A stretch of DNA of 50,280 nt, from assembly GCA_025349905.2 (NCBI GenBank), contig MU624572.1, positions 1 to 50,280 of the forward strand. Reading direction: 5' to 3'. The notes under the pieces are model-generated. The model did not search any database. It saw only the letters and a list, made by a program, of their open reading frames with translations, and was not told the DNA's origin. Source of the stretch: Blastocladiella britannica. Taxonomy: Eukaryota > Blastocladiomycota > Blastocladiomycetes > Blastocladiales > Blastocladiaceae. Made by a program: the position numbers and the translations under genes. This document shows positions 1 through 9,186 of this stretch, piece after piece (the first letter of the stretch is position 1; every line of letters begins with the position of its first letter).

Positions 1-26
1 TACGACACAGACAAAAAAAAAAAAAA

Positions 27-993
27 ATGAAAGTCAAGCGCCAAAAGACATGCCGCCGCATCATGCAGCTGTACTGCTCGTCGTTTAGCTTCCGCGAGCC
101 ATACCAAATGATTGGCAAGTCCAGCAATTTTTACGATCGACCAAAGAAAAAAGGCTAACATGAATATATGAAAAATAGCCGATGGAACCTTTGTCAACGT
201 GGCCCTGCGGTACCGCATCGACCTTCGCACCGCGCTCCCATCCACGCTCTCGGCCGACGTGAAACTATTCACGACCCCCTGCATTCAAGCCGAAATGCGT
301 GGGCTCGGTCACGAGTACATGGGCGCCGTGCTCGCGTCGAAACGATTCGAGTCGCGGCGGTGCGGCCACAAATCAGGAACACACTCGGCCGCGGCCTGTG
401 TGCGGTCCCTGATTGGGGAAACCAACCCGCATCACTTGATGGTCGGCACTCAGGACGAGACGCTGCGTGGCCAGCTGCGCGACGTTCCGGGAACCCCACT
501 GGTCTACCTGTCGTCGTCGGTGATGGTCCTTGAACCGCACTCGCACGCGACGATGCGTGCCGTGGATACCGCCGAGCGCGCGAAAAATACCGTTTCGGAC
601 CGCGAACGCGCGCGGATCGCGGCCAAAGTGGCCAGCATCGCGCCCGAGTCCATGACGGCCGCGGCGGCGGCTGGGGTCGGGTTGGACGTGGCCGCGAACG
701 CGATGCCCAAGCGCAAGAAGGTCAAGGGGCCGAATCCGCTGTCGATCAAGAAAAAAGTCAAGGCGGCGCCCGTGGCTGCTTCCAAGACTGCGTCCGGAGC
801 AGCAGCAGCAGGGGTCAAGCGGAAGCGTGGGGAGGTGGAGATGGACGAAGAGGCTGGATCGAGCGCACAAGATGGGGAGGATGACGAGGCAGAACCACTG
901 GATGGTGACGATGGGACGGGTAAGCCACGGCGACGCAAGCGCGCGACCAAGAAGCGGAAGCGGCTCGCCTCGGCCGCGGTCGATGGCCGATAA
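27..993 (+). CDS. UTP23: UTP23, rRNA-processing PIN-like protein (2 exons)
   Basis: Exons 27-114 and 179-993 give 300 aa. The start MKVKRQKTCRRIMQLY followed by SFREPYQM and, across the intron, IADGTF is the diagnostic N-terminus of the UTP23/FCF1 family. The PIN-like region continues with the Cys/His cluster (TTPC, RRCGHKSG, AACVRSL, NPHH) that forms the UTP23 zinc finger, then VGTQDETLR. UTP23 acts in the nucleolar small-subunit processome, in early 18S rRNA maturation and snR30/U17 release (family knowledge). The C-terminal third is Lys/Ala-rich with several basic NLS-like patches, such as RRRKRATKKRKR. The first exon is too short to stand out as an ORF. The intron begins GCAAGT, not GT, and only this boundary restores the conserved phrase. 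Only 26 bases lie upstream in the window, so the promoter is not visible. Confidence 0.93.
115..178 (+). other. GC-AG intron of UTP23
   Basis: A 64-nt intron with donor G^GCAAGT and acceptor AATAG. A CTAAC branch-like site lies about 22 nt before the acceptor. Splicing joins ATT-G to CC-GAT to give the conserved I-A-D-G-T. No GT donor nearby gives this frame. Confidence 0.85.
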
Positions 994-1022
994 CTAATTC
1001 TCTTTACACGCTAAAAGATAAA

Positions 1023-1637
1023 ATGTCCTCCTCCCCCTCGCCGCCCCGATCCCGCGCGCGTGGACCCCCGCCCCCGCCGCCGGAACACGGCCCGTCAGTT
1101 GCCCCGCCGCGCTTCGCAGTGACCGCGCTCGACTTACAGCGCCAGGAGGTCGCCAAACTGATGGCCCGCCCTGACGTGGCCATAAAGATCGACCGCAAAG
1201 TGCACACGCTACGCGACGAGCTGGCCCCGCCAAAAGACTTCAACTCTAACGTCCAGGGCTCGTCGGCGGGTGCCGGGTCGGGCGATTTTCACGTGTACCG
1301 CGCGCACCGCCGGCGCGAGCTGCTGCGCCAGAAACTCATGGACGACGACTTGGTCGAGGATCTGGCTGAAAAAGAGCACCAGGCTAAAGTCGCGGCGGCG
1401 GCGGCGGCGGCGGCGGAGCGAACCGCCAAGCGACGGGCAAAACGCACCAAACGTAAGGCGAATGCTGGTCCCAAGGCTGCAGTCAAGAAATCGACAAATA
1501 CTGGCACCACTGCTGCCGCTGCAGATGAAGATGAAGACGAGGAAGAGGATGGCGAGCAGTCCGGCGACGAGGGCGATCGCGATGCCGCCGCTGCCCCACC
1601 AACAAAGCGAGCGCGTACGGATGGCCCCTCGGACTGA
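1023..1637 (+). CDS. PRKRIP1: PRKRIP1-like spliceosome-associated protein
   Basis: Single exon, 204 aa. The family signature is clear: QRQEVAKLMARPD, then VQGSSAGAGSGDFHVYR followed by HRRRELLRQKLMD, close to the core of human PRKRIP1. After the core come an Ala tract (about residues 120-131), a basic segment (AKRRAKRTKRK), an acidic run (DEDEDEEEDGE) and a final KRAR patch. In animals the protein is a long helix that bridges U2 snRNP and catalytic-step factors in the spliceosome, and it also binds the kinase PKR (family knowledge). Without PKR in fungi, the spliceosomal role is the likely one here. The gene starts 29 bp after the UTP23 stop on the same strand and converges on the next gene, whose stop is 56 bp away. 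Confidence 0.88.
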   Translation: MSSSPSPPRSRARGPPPPPPEHGPSVAPPRFAVTALDLQRQEVAKLMARPDVAIKIDRKVHTLRDELAPPKDFNSNVQGSSAGAGSGDFHVYRAHRRRELLRQKLMDDDLVEDLAEKEHQAKVAAAAAAAAERTAKRRAKRTKRKANAGPKAAVKKSTNTGTTAAAADEDEDEEEDGEQSGDEGDRDAAAAPPTKRARTDGPSD

Positions 1638-1693
1638 CTAAATGAAATGCAAGATTATATATATATATGCAAGAAGTACACGCGTTTTGGCTT

Positions 1694-4004
1694 TTACCAC
1701 AGCAGCTCGTCAGGCTCCTCGGTCGTGGGCAGCCGCTCGACGCGTTCGACCTGGCTCAGCCGCGATCGGGTGCTGGACGACGCCGCCGACACGGACGACC
1801 ACGCCGAGAGCCGCGACCACTGAGTACGACCGACCTCCACTGCTGCTGCTGCTAACGGCGGCGCTTCCTCGTCCGATCTGTCCTCATCATCACAATCCGG
1901 GTACTCGTCCTCGTCCGAGCTCGGCACATGCCGGCGCTTGGGGGGCCGAACCGAGTGCGTCCGTCGCGTGCGCCGCAGCAATGGCGATTCGACCGCCGCA
2001 TGTACCGTCGTGTCAGCCCATAACGGCGACGACGAGATCGGGGCTGGTCCAGAAATGACGGGTGGCGACGGCAACGAAACGCATGAACTGGACGCTGCCG
2101 ACATAAGTCGAGGCGACGAAGGGAGGATCGACGAGAATGGAGTGCCCGAGCGCAAGGAGTGGCGAAAGGCCGTGTGCGGCGTCGCAAACGGGTTCCGTGG
2201 GGTCATCTTGCTGCTCAACTTGTCCTGGCGCGCAGTCGCTGCCGATGGCGTTGACGGTACACTGTATCCGCTGCGTGTATGGACAGTGTCAGTCGTTGCG
2301 CATGCCAGAAGAAAAAAAATGATAAACGTACCCATGCTTGATCTCCTCCTCTTCCAGCAACTCCTCTAGTACAACTGTCCATTCAGCGAGTTCCTCGGCC
2401 GAGAGCCCACACCGGCGGTCACCGGCATCCACCTCGCCATGAAGATACGTCACGATCGCAAGCGCGACCGAATGTACCTTGAGCTGGTGCATGGAATGGG
2501 CCGCATGGACCCAAAAATCAGGAAGAGTGACCTTGTACAGCGTGCCGAGGTAGTTCTCCGGCCGGGAGATCGCACCGAGGCACTTTGATGTGCGGTCACC
2601 TGTAAGTGCTGATAGTGTCGGCGAGACAGCCACCAAGACCGGAGCCACGATTTGCAGCAGCGATGCCTGTGTGCGATGCAGATCTGTTTCATCGACAAGG
2701 GCTTGGACCGAAGTTACTAGTGCTGCGAGCGAGGGCTCTGAAACAGTCGGCGCGTGTTGCTCGTGAAACTGCCGGGCCAAGGCCTCTGCAGCCTGCACGG
2801 TGGCCATGGCCAGAGGTGCGAGCAGGTGCGAGGAAACGGACGCGGCTTCGACCACCGCGACCGATGCAATGGCACGCAAGCCAATCGCCACGGCCCATCC
2901 CTGGTCGCGAGGTACTGTGGCAAGGCTGATGAGCAGTGCTGCTAGCCACGGCTTGGTTGCCGCGGTCGCCGACTGTCCCGATGCAAGCGCTTGCAGGATC
3001 GGTTCCGAGACACTCGCTTTTTGCGCCAGCTGGACCGCCGTCACGGTGGCGCGCGTCTCGGCGGCGGCAATCGCGAGCGCCAGTTCTCGGGCCTGGTGGA
3101 CTGCGCGAGCGTCGACGGCGCTCTTGAGCAACGGCAGGAGTACCATTGGCTCTTTTGCGTGCGTGTAGATGCATATGCGAGTCGCATGCTGCAATAGCAC
3201 TCGTCTAACATGGATAATGTCAGCGATTGGATAACAAGTGAGATATAAATGCGCGCACCCGCGCAAGTGAGCCGGAATCGTGCTGTACAAGAACTCGACT
3301 TGGGCAACACAGTTCTCGTCGGGGTCATCGCTATCGGTATCTGACGCGCCGGCGTCATTTTCATTGATACTAAAGTGCTTGCGATCGTATTCGGATGCAA
3401 TCAAATCGCCCACGGCGTATGCAGCCATTTGGGCCAGCGACGCGACGGTAGTTGGAAGAGCGCTGCCCCGAGTGACACAGCCGAGGGTGCGAGAGAGGAC
3501 ATCGCGGTACGCGTCCGCCACTGATCCGGCCGCCGGTTTGAGTGGGCTGGGAATGACGAGGACCGGAGCAGAAGGCGCCAGCGACGACGACGACGGAGGA
3601 TCATGGCGATCCAATGCATTCAGAAACCAATCTAGCTCGCCGGGTGATGCTGTCGACCGCTGCCGCTTTGCCAGTCGATCCGCACGCGTTGTCGTCGTTG
3701 TCAATGCCGGGGATGGGAACGATGGTGAGGGAAACGACAAGGGCGATGATCCACGGGCCAGTGATATGCTTGGCGGGGAATGGGCTAATGCGCGCGCGGC
3801 ATGGGGCACCGTCGCGGCCGCAGCTCGGAAATTGGCCAATTTGGACCGCAATGGCCGCAGAAACCGTGCAAGTTTGGGAGTCGCAATGGACGGCGCTGGT
3901 ACCGTATTATTGTGGTCGTTCTCATTACTATTGGTACGGCGTTGTCTCTTCTTCGGTGGTGGTGCTGCATGGTAATTGGCCGGCGTAGATGGTACTGAGA
4001 GCAT
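1694..4004 (-). CDS. Hypothetical helical-repeat protein (2 exons)
   Basis: Exons (minus strand) 4004-2332 and 2270-1694; 749 aa. The intron 2271-2331 has donor GTACGT and acceptor CGCAG. I do not recognise the family. The N-terminus (about residues 1-130) is basic and Ser/Pro/Thr-rich, with KKRQRR and several SP/TP sites. Residues about 190-540 are Ala/Leu-rich and look like consecutive amphipathic helices (ARM/HEAT-like), with a central conserved-looking phrase LYSTIPAHLRGCAHLYLTCY. An acidic stretch (ELLEEEEIKHG) precedes the intron. The tail is Ser/Pro/Thr-rich with TPRNPFATPHTAF and an acidic PSSDEDEYPDCDDEDRSDEE. The SP/TP density suggests a CDK-regulated nuclear protein, which is inference. 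Cell-cycle or DNA-repair scaffolds are possible but unproven. Confidence 0.7.
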
Positions 4005-4614
4005 TATATTTATGATTTATGCAGTCGAAAGAGGGGCTTCTCAATCACTTCACTGCATTCTGATCCTCCAACTCAACAGAATAAAGATTAGCGTAAAAAA
4101 GGATTTACCAGAGCTACTATCCAACAAATGCCACGGGCTAAGGCAGTGGTTAGCGAAACTAAGGCTTCACGAACGCGAACTCTGCCCCCAAAAGATGTCA
4201 AATTTTTTTTGCAGTTAAACCACGCACGACAGGAAAACAATGCGAGCACCCTGCACTCATTTGGGGGGGGTATGAAATAAAGACTAGCGCATCATGGATA
4301 AGAGAATGTTTGCTTCGAAACTCGCCCTTCGTAAGCCGCAGGCAAGTAACCGGGCAAACGAGTAACGGGCGGCCCACTCGGCAACGATTGGTCTGTGGGG
4401 CCAGCGACAGGCACGCAGTATGGCAACACAAGCGCGCCCAATGACTCGGGAAAACTATAATATGGCCCCGCCGCAGTTGCGCTAACAACTAATTTTCCCA
4501 AGTCGGATTTGAGTGGGCGCTTTACTGGTTGGGTATTGTCGCAAGAGTTAGCGACGGAGTTGTGGGGTATGATGTATACTGACATTTGTTGAAACAATGG
4601 GGGCTATTTTTGTC
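4005..4614. other. Gene-free stretch, no feature recognised
   Basis: About 610 bp between the start of the orphan gene and the stop of the REI1-like gene. It is less GC-rich than its flanks and has no convincing ORF, tRNA or snRNA. It must contain the promoter of the orphan gene and the 3' end of the REI1-like transcript. A G8 run lies near 4262-4269. The stretch 4290-4560 is GC-balanced and could hide a non-coding transcript, but no specific motif supports that. Confidence 0.5.
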
Positions 4615-5904
4615 TCAATTGTTCAAACCAGCGCCGGGACCCATCGACAGCCGGGTCACCAAGTTGCACCGGGACGCGCGCGCATACTCGCGCTGGATGG
4701 CCCTGCGAGTGGTGTTGGTGGTACTCGCGAGCTCCTTGGCCAGGTGCCGCAGCTGCGTGACGGGGATCGCGGCCAGGTTGCGGCCGTTCATGCCGCGCGA
4801 CGAGCATACTTTGGCGGCCAGCCCACGCGAGATCCCACACTGCGCCGCGACAAATGCCACGCGGGCGGCAAGCGGTGCACGCACATCGCCCGACTGGTGC
4901 TCCTTTTTCTCATCGATGGCCGCCTTCTTGGATGCTGCCGATGCTGGTGCTGTTGTTGCGGCATTCAATGGGCGGGCCGGCAATACCGAGGCGGCTAGTC
5001 GGAACGGCGCATCGCGACAGTAAAATTCGGCGTACTCGCGCCAGGCACCGCACTCGAGCCGCAGCGCCGCGTGTCCGAGCGCCCGCATGTGTGCCAATGC
5101 CGCCAGACCCGAACGGTGCGGCGCGCGCGTGGCCTCAGGCGCCAGCACTGCATCGTCCTCGTTGTCGCTGTCAAACTCGTCGTCGTCGTCCAGATCAAAC
5201 GCCAGATCGATGTCGTCAGCATCCGCTGCGTCGTCGGCATCGGTGGCCACCCACGCCGGATTGTAGAATGGCGCGTGGCAGTGCAAGCAGTGGTGCAGGT
5301 CGTGGATCTTGGAGTGCAGGTACTCGATCAGCGCCGCCGCGCCGCCGGGACCAGGAACCAGGTGTTCGGCGTACGGGATCCGAAACGAGTGGTCGCGGAG
5401 CAGGTGCGCTTGGAGCGCGGCCATCGAGTGCGGGACGTACATGGCGGCGCCAGGGCACAGCGGGCAAAAGTGGAAGTCGTCTTCGCCCAGGTCCTCGTCG
5501 TCGCTGTTGTCTCTCTCGCTTTCCCAATCATCGCTGACATCCTCATCATCATCGCGGTCGACCTCGCTGTCGTCGGAATCCGACGTGGGTTCAGCTGGAG
5601 CGAGTGTTGGGGATGGAGGCGGAGAGCGCGAGTGCTGGCGCGATTGGAGATGGGTGGCAAGGGCGCCTGGTTGGGCAAATGTCTTTTGGCAGGGGCGGCA
5701 GTGGTAGCTGACATCTCCTTGTGGATCCTTGGTGCTTGAGTTGGTGCTGGAGAGCGAGTCGCTCGATCCTTGGCGGCGGAGGTGGTGCTCAACTTCCTCG
5801 TCCTGAGTGAGGGAGGATGCACGCTTGCTGCGGCCAGAGTCCTTGCGGTGGAGGCGCTGCTGGCGGCGGGTATCCTTGATGGTGGTATCAACGGTGGTGT
5901 ACAT
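4615..5904 (-). CDS. REI1/ZNF622-like zinc-finger protein
   Basis: Single exon, 429 aa. One complete C2H2 finger is at about residues 68-90 (CRPCQKTFAQPGALATHLQ, then SRQH). The Rei1-family core follows: CPLC near 145, AHLLRDHSFRIPYAEHLV, LIEYLHSKIHDLHHCLHCHA, then an acidic insert, and a third segment AALAHMRALGHAALRLE ending AWREYAEFYC. Rei1/Reh1/ZNF622 bind cytoplasmic pre-60S particles and act in late release of export and anti-association factors (family knowledge). The usual first N-terminal finger (CLTCQVAF-type, ending in WHRYNLKRR) is absent; the N-terminus is instead Ser/Arg-rich. The C-terminal tail keeps only weak resemblance. A TATA-like element about 70 bp upstream supports this ATG. 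A divergent paralogue is as likely as the true REI1. Confidence 0.72.
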   Translation of the reverse strand: MYTTVDTTIKDTRRQQRLHRKDSGRSKRASSLTQDEEVEHHLRRQGSSDSLSSTNSSTKDPQGDVSYHCRPCQKTFAQPGALATHLQSRQHSRSPPPSPTLAPAEPTSDSDDSEVDRDDDEDVSDDWESERDNSDDEDLGEDDFHFCPLCPGAAMYVPHSMAALQAHLLRDHSFRIPYAEHLVPGPGGAAALIEYLHSKIHDLHHCLHCHAPFYNPAWVATDADDAADADDIDLAFDLDDDDEFDSDNEDDAVLAPEATRAPHRSGLAALAHMRALGHAALRLECGAWREYAEFYCRDAPFRLAASVLPARPLNAATTAPASAASKKAAIDEKKEHQSGDVRAPLAARVAFVAAQCGISRGLAAKVCSSRGMNGRNLAAIPVTQLRHLAKELASTTNTTRRAIQREYARASRCNLVTRLSMGPGAGLNN

Positions 5905-5970
5905 GGTTCTTTTGGGATATGTGACTGTATAGACGCGGGACGACGGTCAAGCAGGCAGGCACTCGCGCAT

Positions 5971-5980
5971 CTTTATACCC
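5971..5980 (-). promoter_or_regulatory. TATA-like element of the REI1-like gene
   Basis: The minus strand reads GGGTATAAAG, about 67-76 bp before the ATG at 5904. Position and sequence fit a TATA box. Confidence 0.5.
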
Positions 5981-6089
5981 TGGAGCCTGGTGGTTGAGTT
6001 GGGAGTCGGACCGGCTTTTAGTCGGACTCAACTGCCTTGAAACGTTTGAGTTGACTCAACCTCTGGCTCTCGTATATTTGTACGCATCC

Positions 6090-6109
6090 AAAAAAAAAAA
6101 AAAAAAAAA
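6090..6109. repeat. A20 homopolymer
   Basis: Twenty consecutive A on the plus strand (T run on the sense strand of the SYCP2-like gene). It lies 3 bp beyond the proposed stop codon, hence in the 3' UTR. If translated it would give an implausible poly-Phe, which is one reason to accept the short terminal exon. Confidence 0.8.
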
Positions 6110-6112
6110 TTG

Positions 6113-9001
6113 TCACTGCGCGGCCTGCGCGCGCCACATTGGGCGTCAGTAAATGAAAAACCTGAAGACAAAATGAATGGAAAACGAACCGCATCGATCC
6201 ATCCCTTCCCACCGCCGCCACTATAGCCCTTGAGGCTCTCGCAAGTCGCCTGCCGGACGCGATTTTGCAGCCCGTCAATGGTCCGCAGAGTATCGGATGC
6301 CCAATTGCCGATCCACGCTGCCAAGGATGCATCCAGGTTGGCCACAACCTGCTCCACGTGCACCGATTGCGCTTGGTACTGCTCCTCGAGGCGCACCCCC
6401 AGAATACGCCCAATCTCTGCGTACACGTCGGCCACCGCTGCCTTGGGTGGTGCACAGTCAAATTCCAGTGGCGGTTGCTGCTGCTGCTGCAGCGTTGGGA
6501 ATGTGAACATGGCCGAGGTGCGGCGCAATCGCGATGGCGTTGGGTACAGCAACGAGGACGAGCGCCCGGGCGATGGCGGTGCGCCAAACGAGTGCATGAG
6601 CGGCGTCGGTGGGCCTCCGCGCGGCATCAGCCGGGGCAGCGTCTGTGGGCTTGCCAGGCCAGTGTGCATCAGAGTCCGCATTGCTGGCGATTGCGCTTGG
6701 GGCGTCAGCGGCTGCCGCTGTGCCTGCTGTCCCTGCTGTGCCGACACCAGGAGTCGCAGCGTCGCCTTGATCTCGTCCAACTCTTTGCGGATCAGGGCGG
6801 ATTCCGACGCCGATTCGCTGGCAGCTGCCTTGGGCGCCGAAACGTCAACTGCAGGTGCTAGCGACGCCGATGTGTCGGCAGCAGGATGCGGCAACGCTGG
6901 AAGGGGGGTCAGCACGGTGGCGGCAACGACCGGCGCTGGTGGTGGCAACTCTGGCTCATATTTCAACTGGCCGATGGGGGACAACGACTGAGCGCGTACC
7001 GGAGAGGGTGCGGGAGCCGGCTCGGGTGCGGTACTCGGCCGATATTTGGAAAAGTCAATGAGATCAGTTCCCCGAGTTGGTGATCGCGTCGCACGCTGCA
7101 TCGGTAGCGCTGATTGGCCTGGGGACGGGCGCGATCGCTTTCGGGACGGCTCAATGGCTGTTAACACTGAGCGCGGCGGTGATAGACGCTTGAGGGATGC
7201 CCGTGGCGTGCGACTTGGGGCTGGCACTGGCGGCGGTGTGGACGACCCGACGACCCTCTTTGCCACAACTTTCCGCTGCTGCTGCGGCTGCTGCTGTTGT
7301 TTTTGATGCTGCTGTTGCTGCTGCCGTTCGGTGCGAGGTTGGTCAATCGCCCTCGAAACGATGGTTGGAGAGAGCGAACGAGTATCCGATTCCATCGCCA
7401 TCGGCGGCAATGGTGGCGATTGCGCTGCCACTGGATGAACTTCCGTCTCGTGCTCTGCCGAGGACGAGGGCATGACAAACTGGACGGCACGCTCATGCAC
7501 GTTGCCAGGGTGCGGATGAACCGGAAGCGCCTCCGCAAAGGCCGAAATTTTCGTTGCGAGACCTCCACTTTGCGCACTGCATCGATCGCGAATGACGCCA
7601 TGCGCAGAAGCCAGGTCATTGTGCGTGGTAAAAGATATCGAAACGATCTGCGGATGCTTGACGAGCACGCGTGCATTGGAGAGAGCTCGACCAGGGTCAA
7701 TGACCAGTGACAGAGTCGGCCATCTTTCAACGGCGGGATCTTTTGTTTTACATTTCGTGTGAGCTTGCTCATTCTTGCCGCCAACCCAAAAAAAAAAAAA
7801 AAGAAAATATGAACCTGAACCAATGTCATGTAACCAGCAGGACTGGATGGCGTGGTAGTCGATATCGAGTGCGAGCCGGGCTGATTGATTGTTGTGATGG
7901 ACCCAAGTCGCATCCACGACGATCCGATCACGCCCAACTTCGATGCGTGCTGCTTGCGGCGAAGCTCCGGCGGCAGAACGGTCGTACACATATGCAACCG
8001 CTTCTTCAGTCACGGTCGCCATGCTCAATGAGAACCAAACTGGGTTGCTGTTGCTGCGCGCCGTCAGTTGCCTGCTGTAATACTCGTCCAAGCGCGCTTG
8101 GAGGTCCTGGATCAAACAATACGAGTTAGGTCCTGATATACCGAACAAATAAAATGAACCACACCATCGCAAAGGTCCGCCCATCGACCGAGACAAACCA
8201 CGAAGCCCAAAACGAGCCCTGCCGCGTGGCTCGTTTGAGCGCGAGAGAGCGCTGGCTGGGAGCCAGTGGCAGCAAGCGAAAGATCAGCTCGGCCGTGATT
8301 TTGGCAAGGGGAACGTCGCCCGCATCCTCCAAAATGGCAAACAATCGCGCCAGTGTTTGCGTGCCCAGGCGAGCCTTGAGAGACTTGATGGCCGCGCCGC
8401 CCGCATTGCCATTATTAGTTGTCGTGTCAATAAGCACAAGAAGGAGCTTGATGGCCCGCTCCCGGATCCGCGCTGCCATGGTGGACTGCTCGGCGAGCGC
8501 AGTCAGTGGGTTTCGGATCGTGTCATCGACTTGCAAGAGGGGCGGGACCAGAAGAATGCGCTGTTGTGTCTCAAATAGCGTTAATTTCTTGTTGGTGGAA
8601 AAAACAAACGGTAGCATCAAGGCACTTACCCGCGCCAACGCGATCCATTCCATGATCGCCTGGCCCCAAGCGCCGCACCACTCGGCATGCGATACTAGTT
8701 TACAAGCAGGGACAGTCGCCAGCACATGGGCCGATCCCAGCAGCAGAGCCATGGCCAGTTTCTCGCGCAGAGTGGAGTCAAGCGCGGCATGGGCGGCAAA
8801 CCAGGACGAGAGATCGGCGGCCACGCGTTCGAGGGCAGCAGTGGCAGCATGCTGTTCGCAGTGGGGGTCGGCGCAGACGGCAGCGGCGAGCGAGCGGATG
8901 CGGCTCTGGAATGCTGGAGACGCGAGCCACTCTTTGATCTTGGCGGCATTGCCAGCGGTCGGCGTGATCGGACCCGACGATGGATGCGCCGCGATTTCCA
9001 T
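6113..9001 (-). CDS. Candidate SYCP2-like meiotic chromosome-axis protein (4 exons)
   Basis: Exons (minus strand) 9001-8165, 8106-7815, 7739-6190 and 6124-6113 sum in frame to 896 aa. Architecture: an all-helical ARM-like N-terminus (about residues 1-280); a beta-rich PH/Spt16M-like domain (about 285-430, with NPVWFSLSMATVTEEAVAYV and WPTLSLVIDPG); a long disordered Pro/Gln/Ser/basic linker with poly-Gln; and a C-terminal coiled coil (VYAEIGRILGVRLEEQYQAQ onward). This order, and the join WASWFVSVDGRTFAM followed by DLQARLDEYY, resembles animal SYCP2 (ARLD, Spt16M-like domain, linker, coiled coil). SYCP2/Red1 proteins build the meiotic chromosome axis. The assignment rests on architecture plus faint similarity. 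The second intron's borders are the least certain. The short last exon relies on donor GTTCGT, an ACTGAC branch site and a CAG acceptor. I chose ATG 9001; an in-frame ATG at 9097 would add 32 residues. Confidence 0.55.
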
Positions 9002-9186
9002 TCTTTTCTTTGTTCTCTTAAAGATTTTTTGGTTTAAAAGGTCTCTTATCGGGTACGGTGGTCGATGCGTAAGGCGAAAGAGGAGCGAGACATTCACATT
9101 ACCACGTGGCGCCCTTTGAAGTGAAGGTCCCTCTCCTCTTTCGAAAAAGCCGCGATCCCTTCAGCGCACAAAGAAATACAAAAAAA
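9002..9186. promoter_or_regulatory. Divergent promoter, SYCP2-like gene / HRD1
   Basis: 185 bp separate the two head-to-head start codons, so both genes must be driven from here. No clear TATA box. A-rich leaders precede both ATGs (CAAAAAAATGCC on the HRD1 side). Confidence 0.55.

Noticed and set aside
6028..6200. Unspliced extension of the SYCP2-like ORF through a T20 run (poly-Phe)
   Set aside because: A 65-nt intron with GTTCGT, an ACTGAC branch site and CAG gives a stop 12 nt into the last exon and puts the T run in the 3' UTR.
9002..9097. 32-residue N-terminal extension of the SYCP2-like protein from ATG 9097
   Set aside because: The extension (MNVSLLFRLTHRPP onward) is not conserved-looking and crowds the HRD1 promoter. 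ATG 9001 is preferred, though not proven.
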